Positions 16,233 to 25,475 of a DNA stretch of 64,000 nt are shown piece by piece. The notes beneath the pieces are model-generated. The model saw only the letters and a program-made list of their open reading frames with translations, was not told the origin of the DNA and made no database searches. The translations under genes and the position numbers were made by a program. Origin of the DNA: an uncultured Cetobacterium sp. GTDB lineage: Bacteria > Fusobacteriota > Fusobacteriia > Fusobacteriales > Fusobacteriaceae. The stretch's first letter is position 1. Each line of letters begins with the position of its first letter. Location of the stretch: the NCBI RefSeq assembly GCF_945952365.1, contig NZ_CAMFHX010000007.1, positions 1 through 64,000 of the forward strand, read 5' to 3'.

Positions 16233-17860
16233 TGTTATATCTTGATGGTATCTCTTTAAATAAGATTAAAGATGAATTAGAAGCATCTTTAAAAGGAAAA
16301 AGTGTAAATAAAATAGTTCAAACAAGCTCTTTAGCTGTGACTATAAACTTTGGGAAACTAAGATTTGTTCTTTCATGTTTCCCAGCACTTTCTCTGTGCT
16401 ACTTATCTAATACAAAAGAGGATAATCTTTTAGAGGAAAACAGCTCGTTCTCTTTAAATTTAAAAAAACATATAGTTGGAGCAACTTTATTATCTATTAA
16501 ACAGATTGACTTTGATAGAATCTTAGTATTTACATTTTCAAAATTAAATGAACTTGGAGAGATTAAGATTTATAACCTATATTTTGAGATGATGGGAAAA
16601 CATTCAAATTTAATCTTAACAGATAAAGATAATAAAGTTTTAGATTCTATAAAACGTTTTTCAATTGAAGAGAACCCAAGCAGAGTTCTTTTCCCAGGAA
16701 TTGAGTACTCTACTCCATCTCTAGAGAAAAAAATGAATCCTAGTACTATTACCAAAGAGTTCTTTGATTCTGAAAGAGAATCTAAAACTTTATTAAGAAA
16801 TGTTGAAGGTCTTGGAAAATCTCTTGCAAACTCACTAGATTCTTTTGAAAACTTAAAAGAGATTTTAAACGATAAAATATCTCCTAAAATATTTTTCAAT
16901 GAGCACGATGAGATTATTTTAGCTACGGTCTTAAATATAGAACCTAAAGAGTATTCAACAGTTAAAAATTATGATAGCTTTAACGATTTAATAAATTTCT
17001 ATTTAGAAAATAAAAATCTATCAAACACTTTTAAAATATTAAAAGATAAATTAACTGCTTGTGTAAAAAAAGAGATAAAAAAATCTGAAAAGATTATTAT
17101 TTCAATAAAAAAAGATTTAGAGGATAAAAAAGATTTTGATAGGTATAGAGAGCTTGGTGATATTCTAGCTGCTTCTCTTTACTCATTAAAAAAAGGTATG
17201 AAAGAAGTTGAGTTATATGACTTTTATAACGATACAATGTGTACAATACCTCTAGATCCTTTAGTTTCTCCACAAATTAATCTAGAAAAAATTTATAAGA
17301 GATACAATAAATTGAAAAAAGGAATGGAGTTTAATGGAAAGAGATTTGTTGAAATCTCTGAAAATTTAAAATATTTCCTAAGTGTTGAAACGTTTATCCA
17401 AAATAGTGACTCTAAAGAAAATCTAAAATTGATTGAAGAAGAACTTTTAAACGGTGGATACTTAAAAGTTTCATCTAAAATAAAAAAGAAAAAAGTACCT
17501 AAAAAAATAGTTACTAGAACTTTTAATTTTGGTGAGATTACTATTGATAACATCTTAGTTCGATATGGTAGAAACAACCTAGAAAATGATGCTTTAACAA
17601 CTAAATACTCTAATAGAGATGACATCTGGTTCCATTGTAAAGATATGCCTGGAACTCATGCTGTTGTGAATCACTCTGAAGTTTTAACTGAAGAGGTTAT
17701 CTACAATATCGCTGTTTTCTGTGGACAGCAATCAAAACTTCCAAAAGGAACTAAACTAACTGTTGATTATACTCCAATAAAATATTTAAACAAACCTAAA
17801 GGTGCTAAACCTGGTTTTGTTACATATAAAGTATTTAAATCTATCATTGTAACAATATAA
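16232..17860 (+). CDS. rqcH: Ribosome-associated quality control protein RqcH (NFACT family)
   Basis: RqcH binds obstructed 50S subunits and recruits Ala-tRNA to add C-terminal alanine tails that mark stalled peptides for degradation. The 542-residue protein has an NFACT-N domain at about 1-260 (MLYLDGISLNKIKDELEASL), a coiled-coil middle region rich in Lys and Glu at about 270-420, and a C-terminal NFACT-R domain with NDDIWFHCKDMPGTHAV-like sequence (here RDDIWFHCKDMPGTHAVV). Older annotations call this family fibronectin-binding protein. Its start overlaps the stop of the MarR-type regulator by one base. Length and domains are normal. Confidence 0.93.
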   Translation: MLYLDGISLNKIKDELEASLKGKSVNKIVQTSSLAVTINFGKLRFVLSCFPALSLCYLSNTKEDNLLEENSSFSLNLKKHIVGATLLSIKQIDFDRILVFTFSKLNELGEIKIYNLYFEMMGKHSNLILTDKDNKVLDSIKRFSIEENPSRVLFPGIEYSTPSLEKKMNPSTITKEFFDSERESKTLLRNVEGLGKSLANSLDSFENLKEILNDKISPKIFFNEHDEIILATVLNIEPKEYSTVKNYDSFNDLINFYLENKNLSNTFKILKDKLTACVKKEIKKSEKIIISIKKDLEDKKDFDRYRELGDILAASLYSLKKGMKEVELYDFYNDTMCTIPLDPLVSPQINLEKIYKRYNKLKKGMEFNGKRFVEISENLKYFLSVETFIQNSDSKENLKLIEEELLNGGYLKVSSKIKKKKVPKKIVTRTFNFGEITIDNILVRYGRNNLENDALTTKYSNRDDIWFHCKDMPGTHAVVNHSEVLTEEVIYNIAVFCGQQSKLPKGTKLTVDYTPIKYLNKPKGAKPGFVTYKVFKSIIVTI

Positions 17861-17891
17861 ACACGAATCAAAATTATTTCTGGGGTGGTTT

Positions 17892-18524
17892 ATGAAACAA
17901 AAATTAATAGCTTTATTTTTCATATTTTATATTACATCTTTAGCTTCTACTTCTTCACTTTATAAGTCGTTAAAACTTAAAGATAAAATGACATATGATG
18001 TTTTTAAAAATGCCGTAAAAGGTGCTTCTAAAATTAAAGGAAATAAATCCCAATATTTAACAGTTATCGATTTTACTAAACCATCTACTGAACCTAGATT
18101 TTTTGTTATGGATTTAAAAAAGAAAAAACTTCTTTATTATACATATGTTTCACACGGAAAAAATAGTGGGAAAGTTTTAGCTACAAAGTTTTCTAATGCA
18201 CCAAACTCTTTTCAAAGTTCATTGGGATTTTTTATGACCGACACAAAACCTTATGTTGGAAACTTCGGATACTCATTGAGGTTAAAAGGCTTAGAAAACA
18301 GATTTAATTCAAATGCATACGATAGAGCTATCGTTATACATGGAGCAGACTATGCTTCTAAAACATATATTGATCAAATGGGATTTTTAGGGCGAACTTT
18401 GGGTTGTCCCGCTATCCCTACAGAACTTTCAAAAGAAGTTATTGATCTTTTATCTGATAACTCTGTTGTGTTCATTGCAGGAAACGACTCTAAATATCAA
18501 AGAGAAAGTCGTTTTATTAACTAA
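17892..18524 (+). CDS. Secreted murein L,D-transpeptidase catalytic domain protein (YkuD_2 type)
   Basis: The 210-residue protein has a signal peptide of about 19 residues and then a catalytic domain with VIHGADYAS (His150) and GRTLGCPAIP (catalytic Cys172). This His/Cys pair with the HG and GCPA motifs is that of the YkuD-like murein L,D-transpeptidase family, specifically the group formerly DUF4105/YkuD_2. It probably forms 3-3 cross-links in peptidoglycan or attaches proteins to it, in the periplasm. It lies 31 nt after rqcH and ends at a strong bidirectional terminator, so it is the last gene of the unit starting at 13261. Confidence 0.85.
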   Translation: MKQKLIALFFIFYITSLASTSSLYKSLKLKDKMTYDVFKNAVKGASKIKGNKSQYLTVIDFTKPSTEPRFFVMDLKKKKLLYYTYVSHGKNSGKVLATKFSNAPNSFQSSLGFFMTDTKPYVGNFGYSLRLKGLENRFNSNAYDRAIVIHGADYASKTYIDQMGFLGRTLGCPAIPTELSKEVIDLLSDNSVVFIAGNDSKYQRESRFIN

Positions 18525-18530
18525 ATAAAG

Positions 18531-18567
18531 AAAACAGAGAAAATCGACTGAAGATTTTCTCTGTTTT
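18531..18567. terminator. Bidirectional terminator after the L,D-transpeptidase gene
   Basis: A 15-bp stem (AAAACAGAGAAAATC with its complement) and a 7-nt loop are flanked by A- and T-runs. It separates convergent transcripts ending at 18524 and 18574. Confidence 0.85.
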
Positions 18568-18573
18568 TATTTT

Positions 18574-18924
18574 CTAATACTGCCCTATCTCTTTCATCCA
18601 ATTCTCTTCAGAGTTTAAAAACTTCTCAATTTCAACTTCAACCCCTCTGTTCAACGAAAAGTTTACTGCTGCCTCTTTAATCTGTTCGCCATTTTCAATT
18701 ATAAATTTCTGATTTTTCCCTTTTAGTTCAACTACTACTTTTCTATTTTTATTTATCTTTCTATCCTTTTCTCCCGAAATTTTCAACACTAAGTTTTTAC
18801 TTTCTGTTTTATCATTATAAATATTATTAAAAATCAAAGTATGCTCTTGTCCTGTCGTATATAAAAAATAACTTACAGCTACTAAAGCAAAGAAAAAAGA
18901 TATCAACCCTACAGTTTTTCTCAT
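18574..18924 (-). CDS. Small membrane-anchored protein of the ABC locus (DUF6672-like)
   Basis: The protein has about 116 residues, with one N-terminal membrane helix (TVGLISFFFALVAVSYFLY) and a charged, beta-rich extracytoplasmic part with many Lys and Glu. I tentatively recognise it as DUF6672, a fusobacterial family of unknown function. I place the start at 18924, where ATG overlaps the TGA of the upstream permease (ATGA) and GGTGG lies just before; an ATG 12 codons further upstream would overlap the permease by 40 nt. Co-translation with the two permeases makes it a likely accessory of the importer. No catalytic motif is visible. Confidence 0.55.
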   Translation of the reverse strand: MRKTVGLISFFFALVAVSYFLYTTGQEHTLIFNNIYNDKTESKNLVLKISGEKDRKINKNRKVVVELKGKNQKFIIENGEQIKEAAVNFSLNRGVEVEIEKFLNSEENWMKEIGQY

Positions 18925-19985
18925 ATATTTCCACCTCTTTTCTCTCTTTCTCTTCTCCACTCATGCATAACTAAAACCAAAGCGATTATTCCATAAGATA
19001 TAAACACTCTGAAATACTCTCCAATTTGTGCTGAGCCCATCAACTCTTTTCCTGCCACAGGAGAGATTATAAACATCAAGTGAAAAAGAACTATACCAGT
19101 TATTGCATTTGGAATACTTGCTTTTACAGCTGAAGCTCCACCTATTAAAAGAGCCGCTATAGAAAACATTCCAATCTGCTCATGACTATTATAAGTATTC
19201 ATCGTTCCAATATTTTGAAGATATATTATCTGACCAAATCCAGCTAAAACAGTAGAGATTACAATAGCTAAAACTCTTGTTCTCTCAACATTTATTCCTG
19301 CTGCTCTTGCTATATCTATATTTTGTCCAACAGCCCTCATATCTTGACCTAATTTTGTTTTTCTAAACCAAACGATAAAAAAACACAATAGAATAACAAG
19401 TAGAAAAGTTGATACTGGTATTTTCTGTCCAAATATATTTATCTCTAAAAGAGCATCTAATCCCCTTCTAACACCCTGTAAATCTATAGCATTTCTAATT
19501 CCACTTCCTCTTGAGAGTATCAATTTTGGATTTGAAATTTTTATAACACTTCCCATTCCATATAAAACTACAAGTTGATATACTCCATTCATAAACAGTG
19601 CTAATATCATTGAAGTTATCATCTCTTTTCCCTTAGCTTTATTCAATATATTTCCACTAAAATACCCCAGTAACATTGCAATAGGTGCTGATAAAATCAT
19701 AGCTAAAAATACCCCCTGATAACCTACAATTCTCCACTCTGTTATAAAAATCAAAGCTATCTGCCCTGCCATTGCACCTAAGACAATTCCAAAGTTCAAT
19801 CCCATTCCAGCTATTATAGGAATAAGTAATGATAATACTAAAAATAGATTTCTATTTAATCTTAAAATCATCTCTTGCAGAAGATAATTTAAAGTCAATT
19901 TTGAAATAGGAACTATTAAAATTAAAAAAAATAGTATAAATAGTGGTACAATATTTTTTTGAAGAAATTTTTGCATTCTATCCAT
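18921..19985 (-). CDS. ABC transporter permease (BMP/nucleoside-type importer), second subunit
   Basis: This 354-residue protein has about ten membrane segments and the sequence ALLIGGASAVKASIPNAITG, the loop that contacts the ATPase in the BPD_transp_2 permease family (RbsC/NupQ type). It pairs with the adjacent permease as the heterodimeric membrane core of the importer; start ATG at 19985 overlaps the neighbour's stop by one base. The other half carries a parallel loop with AAILIGGASIKKASVINVLVG, so the two are distant paralogues. Substrate is not deducible; relatives take up nucleosides or sugars. Confidence 0.85.
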   Translation of the reverse strand: MDRMQKFLQKNIVPLFILFFLILIVPISKLTLNYLLQEMILRLNRNLFLVLSLLIPIIAGMGLNFGIVLGAMAGQIALIFITEWRIVGYQGVFLAMILSAPIAMLLGYFSGNILNKAKGKEMITSMILALFMNGVYQLVVLYGMGSVIKISNPKLILSRGSGIRNAIDLQGVRRGLDALLEINIFGQKIPVSTFLLVILLCFFIVWFRKTKLGQDMRAVGQNIDIARAAGINVERTRVLAIVISTVLAGFGQIIYLQNIGTMNTYNSHEQIGMFSIAALLIGGASAVKASIPNAITGIVLFHLMFIISPVAGKELMGSAQIGEYFRVFISYGIIALVLVMHEWRREREKRGGNI

Positions 19986-21007
19986 TAATTAGCCCCCCCT
20001 TTTCTCGTCAAAGCATAAATTATCATTCCATTAGAAATAATAACTCTTATCGTTTCAGACATATCTGTTTTTATTAAGCCGCTAATAACTACAGGAGTCA
20101 TGGTTATTACTCCTTGAAACAGAATCGTTCCAACCAAAACGTTTATTACACTTGCTTTTTTTATTGATGCTCCACCTATCAATATTGCTGCTATCGCTGG
20201 AAACGCCATGTAAAAAGGTGCTAAATAAAGCTGAATAAATCCAAAACTTTGTTGATAAACAACTATTCCTATCGCCGCTATAACAGTCGACATAATTACA
20301 GAGTTTATTCTTGTTTTATCTATATCCACACCAATTGATTTAGCAAACTTTTCATTTACACCAACAGCTTTCATAGCCAAACCATTTCTAGTTTTAAAAA
20401 ACTCTCTAACTAACACAGCTAAAAGTAAAAAGAATATCAATTCACCTATATAACTATAGTTTCCAACATATGGAAATATCTTCCCTAAAATTTTACTCCA
20501 ATACCCTTCTACACTTATTGTCGTTCTAAGTCCCTCTCCACCATAAGCCCAAATCATATCTGATTTTTTAAAAGGAAGTATCAACCACATAATACACATA
20601 AATGCAACTGATGAAAAACCAACATAAGTTGCTATCATCATCTCTCCACCCTTCACTCTATTCAATATAACTCCATAACCATAACCAAAGATTATCGATA
20701 TTGGAATAGAGATTGCAATAGCTCCTATAAAACCTAGAATACCTGTCAATCCTAATTCAATACTTATAACTGCACCTAGTAAACCGGCTTCTATTCCCAG
20801 TGGCATACCAAAATTTAATCCAGTACCTCCTTGAATCATAGGAATCAAAGATAAAACTAAAATTATATTCATTCCAACTCTTATAAAAGTATCTTGAAAT
20901 GCTGATTTTAAATTTACGCCAACAAATGGAGCTAGAATATATAATGATGATAGAAACAATGCTATAATTATCCTCGGCAATCCAATTTCACTAATTTTTT
21001 TTATCAT
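19985..21007 (-). CDS. ABC transporter permease (BMP/nucleoside-type importer), first subunit
   Basis: The 340-residue, ten-helix permease belongs to the BPD_transp_2 family, shown by GVNEKFAKSIGVDIDKTRI and the ATPase-contact loop around LIGGASIKKASV. It overlaps the ATP-binding gene by 17 nt at its start and the second permease by one base at its end. That tight packing indicates stoichiometric translation of the transporter core. Two different permeases with one double-domain ATPase is the layout of NupPQ-type nucleoside importers and some sugar importers. Confidence 0.85.
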   Translation of the reverse strand: MIKKISEIGLPRIIIALFLSSLYILAPFVGVNLKSAFQDTFIRVGMNIILVLSLIPMIQGGTGLNFGMPLGIEAGLLGAVISIELGLTGILGFIGAIAISIPISIIFGYGYGVILNRVKGGEMMIATYVGFSSVAFMCIMWLILPFKKSDMIWAYGGEGLRTTISVEGYWSKILGKIFPYVGNYSYIGELIFFLLLAVLVREFFKTRNGLAMKAVGVNEKFAKSIGVDIDKTRINSVIMSTVIAAIGIVVYQQSFGFIQLYLAPFYMAFPAIAAILIGGASIKKASVINVLVGTILFQGVITMTPVVISGLIKTDMSETIRVIISNGMIIYALTRKGGAN

Positions 21008-22592
21008 CTTTTCCTCCCTTTACTCCTGTCATAAGTTTTCCAAACTGAAGTATATCGTCCTCTGATGAAAGTATCCCTGCAATCTCTCCCTCTGTTACAA
21101 TAGCTACTCTATCACATACCAATCTTAACTCTTCTAACTCTGATGAAGTTAACACAATTGTCATTCCACTATTTTTATTATATTCTTTCAAAGTTTCTAA
21201 AACTATTTTCTTAGCACCTATATCAATTCCACGTGTCGGCTCTGAAATAAATAAAAGTTCAGGATTCATTGTAAATGCCTTAGCCAAGCATACCTTTTGC
21301 TGATTTCCTCCACTCAGTTCACCAACCTTCTGATATCCTCCAACACATTTAATCTCTAATTTATCTATATATTCTTTTGCATTTTTCTCAATCTCTTCAT
21401 CATTTATACTTTTTAGCAATCCAAAAATTTTATTTTTTAAAAACTTCTCTTTTATATATATAGAAGGATACGCTATATTTAAATTAATATTTTCATCGAG
21501 TATCAATCCGACCTCTTTTCTATCCTCTGAAACAAAATATAGTCCTTTCTCTAAAATTGATTTTGGATTCTTTAAATTTAAAACTTCACCTTTATATCTA
21601 ATCTCCCCCCGTGCTTCATACAATCCCATGACACCATTTGCAATTCCCACTTTTCCTTGCCCTGCCATTCCACCAAGACCTAAAATCTCTCCTTTTCTAA
21701 CTTTTAGATTTAAATTTTTAACCTTTTCTCCTGGCATATCTACCCATAAATTTTTTATATCTAAAATTATTTCCGAATCTATAATACTTTTTATCTCTTT
21801 TTTTTCTCTACCTCCAATCTCTCTACCTATCATAAGTTTGGTAATCTCATCTACATCAGTCTTTGAAGTTTCAACCTCACTCATCATAACTCCATCTCTC
21901 AATACTATAACTCTATCTGAAACCTTCATTATCTCATCTAATCTATGAGTTATAAAGATTATTGCAATTCCTTCGCTAGAAAGTATTTTCATAGTTTCTA
22001 ATAGTATTTCAGCTTCTTTCTCTGTCAAAACAGCTGTTGGTTCATCTAAAACTAATAGTTTAGTATTTTCTCTTTCTATCTCCCTTGCTATCTCAGTAAA
22101 CTGCATGTGTGCTACAGGCATCTCTTCTACTTTCGTATTTACATCTAAATCTATTCCCAAATGAGAAATCGCAACTTTAGCTCTTTCACTGTCTTTTTCA
22201 AAATTTATTTTGCTTATTCTTTCTCCAAAAATCTCTTTTAAATATGACTTCTCCAAACTTTCTCTGTTCAAAACAATATTTTCTGAAGCCTTAAATCCTG
22301 GAATTAAAGAAAACTCTTGGTGAACCATTCCTATTCCGGCATTTAAGGCATCAAGAGAATTTTTAAAGCTAACCTTTCTCCCTTGAAAAAACATATCACC
22401 ATTATAACCACCCGTTTCTGAAATCACAGACATTCCAAATATTATTTTCATTAAAGTTGATTTTCCAGCTCCATTCTCTCCTACTAATCCTACAATCTCA
22501 CCCTCTTTTATTGTAAAATTTATATCTTTTAATACTGTATTCTCTCCAAAACTTTTAGAAACACCTGATATTTTAAGTAACTCATTTCCCAT
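20991..22592 (-). CDS. ABC transporter ATP-binding protein with two nucleotide-binding domains
   Basis: The roughly 533-residue protein has two ABC domains in tandem, as in RbsA/NupO/MglA. The first has Walker A GENGAGKST, Q-loop and Walker B LLVLDEPTAVL; the second lacks a standard Walker A (GGMAGQGKVG) but has signature LSGGNQQK and Walker B LLFISEPTRGID. A degenerate second Walker A with intact second signature is normal for this family. I place the start at ATG 22592 because AAGGAG lies 9 nt before it; an upstream in-frame ATG at 22631 lies within a terminator hairpin and lacks a ribosome site. It overlaps the permease gene by 17 nt. Confidence 0.9.
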   Translation of the reverse strand: MGNELLKISGVSKSFGENTVLKDINFTIKEGEIVGLVGENGAGKSTLMKIIFGMSVISETGGYNGDMFFQGRKVSFKNSLDALNAGIGMVHQEFSLIPGFKASENIVLNRESLEKSYLKEIFGERISKINFEKDSERAKVAISHLGIDLDVNTKVEEMPVAHMQFTEIAREIERENTKLLVLDEPTAVLTEKEAEILLETMKILSSEGIAIIFITHRLDEIMKVSDRVIVLRDGVMMSEVETSKTDVDEITKLMIGREIGGREKKEIKSIIDSEIILDIKNLWVDMPGEKVKNLNLKVRKGEILGLGGMAGQGKVGIANGVMGLYEARGEIRYKGEVLNLKNPKSILEKGLYFVSEDRKEVGLILDENINLNIAYPSIYIKEKFLKNKIFGLLKSINDEEIEKNAKEYIDKLEIKCVGGYQKVGELSGGNQQKVCLAKAFTMNPELLFISEPTRGIDIGAKKIVLETLKEYNKNSGMTIVLTSSELEELRLVCDRVAIVTEGEIAGILSSEDDILQFGKLMTGVKGGKDDKKN

Positions 22593-22623
22593 TTTTTCAC
22601 ACTCCTTTAAACTACTAAAAAAA

Positions 22624-22654
22624 TTGACCACTAGATTTAGATACTAGTGGTCAA
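22624..22654 (-). terminator. Intercistronic terminator between binding-protein and ATPase genes
   Basis: An 11-bp stem (TTGACCACTAG with its complement) and a 9-nt loop are followed on the minus strand by seven T. It lies 10 nt after the stop of the DUF3798 gene and 32 nt before the ATPase start. Partial read-through would give more binding protein than transporter core. Confidence 0.75.
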
Positions 22655-22663
22655 TAGCTTCAA

Positions 22664-23842
22664 TTATTTTATTGAAAAATATTTTTCCGGAACTTCTAGC
22701 TCTGTCATCTTTAAATATCCTTTTCCTAATACATACGTATCTTGATATAGTAAATAGAAATTCTCTTTTTCTACTCCTCTAACATCCACATAGTTACTTC
22801 CATTCCACTCTGCTCCTGGAGTATTTTTATCTAAAACTGATTTTAAAGCATCAAAATTATCAATTTCAGCTTTCCCTTCAATAACCTCTTTTGCTAAATC
22901 AACTAAAGATAGTGTCACTGAGAAGTTATATGAGTAAGCCCATGTTCCCATTCTTCCAGCTGCACCCTTATCTGCAACTGACTTTTCAACTTTTTCTAAT
23001 ATTTTTGGCCAATTCCCTTTTTCATCTTCACTGAATTGGATTCCTAAAGCTCCAGGATATCCCATTGTAGGTGATGGTAAATCTGCTTCAACAAAATATC
23101 CACCTAATTCAGCTACTCTTTTTAATAGTGGCTCTGTATGTGCGTCATTAGTCGCGAAGAATGCTGTCTTATCTCCATATCTTTGAATCCAATTTGGCAC
23201 CTGCTCTAATATATATTGTTGAGCTCCTGCTACTCCAACATCACTCACTGGATCTGGAGCTGTCATCTCAATAAATTCCATCCCTAAATCTGCTGCTGCA
23301 ACTTTCATAATATTTCTTCTTTTTGATAACAGCTCATAACTCATATGTCTAGGGAAAGATATATGCATAAACTTTTCTGCCCCCATCTCTTTAGCTGCTT
23401 TTACAATTAGATACCCTCTAGCTATACTATCTGGATTTACAACTAAATCAGACACCTCTCCTATCATCTCTGGGTCTTCGTGTGGTGAGTTTGCCAGTAA
23501 TAATATATCTGGTCTTTTTTCTCTTATTCTTCTAAAAGCTTCAACTGTTCCAGGGATAGCTTCTCCTACAACTACAGCTTTCATTTTAGGATCATCTGCT
23601 AAGCTAACCATTTGAGAAATTGTAGTTTCCATCTCTTGCATAAAGTTATCTGGATATGTCACATGTACAATCTCTCCACCTTTATCAGCTGCTCCGTAAA
23701 GTTTTATAGCTTCTTCTGCTCCTCTTAATCCATCTTCAGACTGTGATACCGTTCCTGTTATTACTCCTATGTGATATGCCTCTTGTGCAAATCCAACTAA
23801 AGAAAATAAAAAACTCATTAATAATACAAATATTTTTTTCAT
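22664..23842 (-). CDS. DUF3798-family periplasmic binding protein of the ABC importer
   Basis: The 392-residue protein has a signal peptide (cut after about residue 19, SLVGFAQ) and then a type-1 periplasmic-binding-protein fold: HIGVITGTVSQSEDGLRGAEEA, alternating beta/alpha units, and a hinge region near FATNDAHTEPLLKRVAE. I recognise it as DUF3798, a family related to BMP/PBP1 solute-binding proteins whose ligand is not known to me. It has no lipobox, so it is probably a soluble periplasmic protein, fitting a diderm cell. It is the first gene of the importer unit and is separated from the ATPase by a terminator hairpin. GGGAGGGAG precedes the ATG. The ligand is open. Confidence 0.75.
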   Translation of the reverse strand: MKKIFVLLMSFLFSLVGFAQEAYHIGVITGTVSQSEDGLRGAEEAIKLYGAADKGGEIVHVTYPDNFMQEMETTISQMVSLADDPKMKAVVVGEAIPGTVEAFRRIREKRPDILLLANSPHEDPEMIGEVSDLVVNPDSIARGYLIVKAAKEMGAEKFMHISFPRHMSYELLSKRRNIMKVAAADLGMEFIEMTAPDPVSDVGVAGAQQYILEQVPNWIQRYGDKTAFFATNDAHTEPLLKRVAELGGYFVEADLPSPTMGYPGALGIQFSEDEKGNWPKILEKVEKSVADKGAAGRMGTWAYSYNFSVTLSLVDLAKEVIEGKAEIDNFDALKSVLDKNTPGAEWNGSNYVDVRGVEKENFYLLYQDTYVLGKGYLKMTELEVPEKYFSIK

Positions 23843-24024
23843 TTATCTCTCCCTCCCTATATTTTTTTCTTTGAATAAATATATTTCAATTTAAAGTTTT
23901 TTAAAAATATATTTTTGTTATATTGCTATTGATAAGGTATATAGTTAGTAGATATATAGAAATTGCTTTTTTATCTATACTATTTTTTTATGACTTTTGT
24001 ATTTATTTTCAGCTTCAAAAAATA

Positions 24025-24050
24025 AAAAAACTGCATCACTGCAGTTTTTT
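24025..24050. terminator. Terminator downstream of the dipeptidase gene
   Basis: An 11-bp stem (AAAAAACTGCA/TGCAGTTTTTT) with a 4-nt loop lies 8 nt beyond the stop at 24059. The stem's own A- and T-runs make it usable in both directions. The remaining 24051-23843 interval otherwise shows no gene and no promoter I could define. Confidence 0.8.
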
Positions 24051-24058
24051 CATACACT

Positions 24059-25450
24059 TTATTTTGCTAAATCGTATATTGCTTGAACATATATTTTTAA
24101 CCAAGTATCTAATTTATTTAACTCTAAATACTCATTCTTTTGATGCATATTATCCTCTTGATCTTTTAATAAAGCTCCAAATGCAACTCCGTTAGTTACA
24201 GCTCTTGCATATGTTCCTCCACCAATTGATACAGGCTCAGCATCTACATCACCAGTGATATCTTTATAAATATCCATTAAAGTTGTAACTAAGAAGCTAT
24301 CTTTAGGAACATATAATGGATTTTTTTCAGATCTTACTGTCACATTTAAATCCATATTTTTAGCTCTTTTTTCTACTTCTTCTATAACCGCTTCTTTAGT
24401 AAATGTAACTGGGTATCTAATATCAAAACCAAACATTACATTTTTATTTTCACACTCTATTTTTCCAATTGTTAATGTTAAAACACCAGAAGGCTCATCT
24501 TCAAAATTGATTCCTAATCCCTCTCCTGAGTATTCCATTTTAATGTATTCATTAAAGAAATTAACTAAGTTTTTTAACTTTGAATCCTCTATCTCTACTT
24601 TTGTTAAGAATGAGAATAGTGCTGATATAGCGTTATAACCATTTGATGGTCTAGCTCCATGCGAAGCTTTTCCTAAAGAAACAACCTCTACTTTTCCATC
24701 TTTTTCTGTTGCTGATATTTTAAACTCTTTTCCTTCATTATATATATCTAAATTTGCAAAGATACTATCTCTCATTGAAACTGGGAACTCTGCTACAACT
24801 GAATCTGGAACTGAGTTAAATGCTACTCCACCTTTTATTGAGAAGTTTAACTCCTCATTATACTCTTGGCTTAACATTAAATGTAATATCCCTTTTTCTG
24901 CATATGTAACAGGGAAAGATGAGTCTGGAGTAAAGGCCATTGCTGGTTGTGGCATATTTAACTTACCAAAGTAATGATTCATACATCCCCATCCAGTTTC
25001 TTCGTTTGCTCCTATTATAACTCTAACTTTTCTATTTAATTTTAAGCCAGAGTCTTTTATAGCCTTTAAAGCATATAGAGCTGCTATTGTAGGACCTTTA
25101 TCATCTAAAACTCCTCTTCCATACATTTTTCCATCTACTATCTTTGCTTCATAAGGAGGATGATCCCAACCTTTTCCTTCAGGAACAACATCTACATGTC
25201 CTAAAACTCCTATCATCTCTTCATCTGATCCAGTTCCAAAATCAATATGACCTGCATAGTTATCAAAGTTTTCAACTTCAAATCCTAACTCTTTTCCTAA
25301 ATTAAGCATATGTTGTAACGCCTTTGCTGGCCCCTCACCAAAAGGCATTCCTTCTAACGGTTCCTCTTGAACACTTTTAATTCTAACTGACTCTTGAATC
25401 GATTTTACAACCTCTTCTTTGTAATTCAATACTAACTCTTGTAAATTCAA
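24059..25450 (-). CDS. pepV: M20-family dipeptidase (PepV/Sapep type)
   Basis: The enzyme cleaves dipeptides in the cytoplasm using a two-zinc M20 active site. Visible ligands are GVLGHVDVVPEGKGW (His and Asp), YGRGVLDDKGP (bridging Asp), NEETGWG (catalytic and binding Glu pair), FTPDSSFPV and the final zinc His near DNMHQKNEY. About 463 residues is usual for PepV. The upstream ATG at 25468 lacks a ribosome site, whereas GGAGAGGTGG at 25465-25456 is well placed for TTG at 25450, so I prefer TTG. The gene follows mlaA with only a few nt between. Confidence 0.88.
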   Translation of the reverse strand: MNLQELVLNYKEEVVKSIQESVRIKSVQEEPLEGMPFGEGPAKALQHMLNLGKELGFEVENFDNYAGHIDFGTGSDEEMIGVLGHVDVVPEGKGWDHPPYEAKIVDGKMYGRGVLDDKGPTIAALYALKAIKDSGLKLNRKVRVIIGANEETGWGCMNHYFGKLNMPQPAMAFTPDSSFPVTYAEKGILHLMLSQEYNEELNFSIKGGVAFNSVPDSVVAEFPVSMRDSIFANLDIYNEGKEFKISATEKDGKVEVVSLGKASHGARPSNGYNAISALFSFLTKVEIEDSKLKNLVNFFNEYIKMEYSGEGLGINFEDEPSGVLTLTIGKIECENKNVMFGFDIRYPVTFTKEAVIEEVEKRAKNMDLNVTVRSEKNPLYVPKDSFLVTTLMDIYKDITGDVDAEPVSIGGGTYARAVTNGVAFGALLKDQEDNMHQKNEYLELNKLDTWLKIYVQAIYDLAK

Positions 25451-25475
25451 TTTTTCCACCTCTCCCATTGATTCG

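Noticed and set aside
23923-24195. 90-codon open frame on the plus strand
   Set aside because: It covers the dipeptidase terminator and the antisense of the pepV end, and has no ribosome-binding site or recognisable domain.
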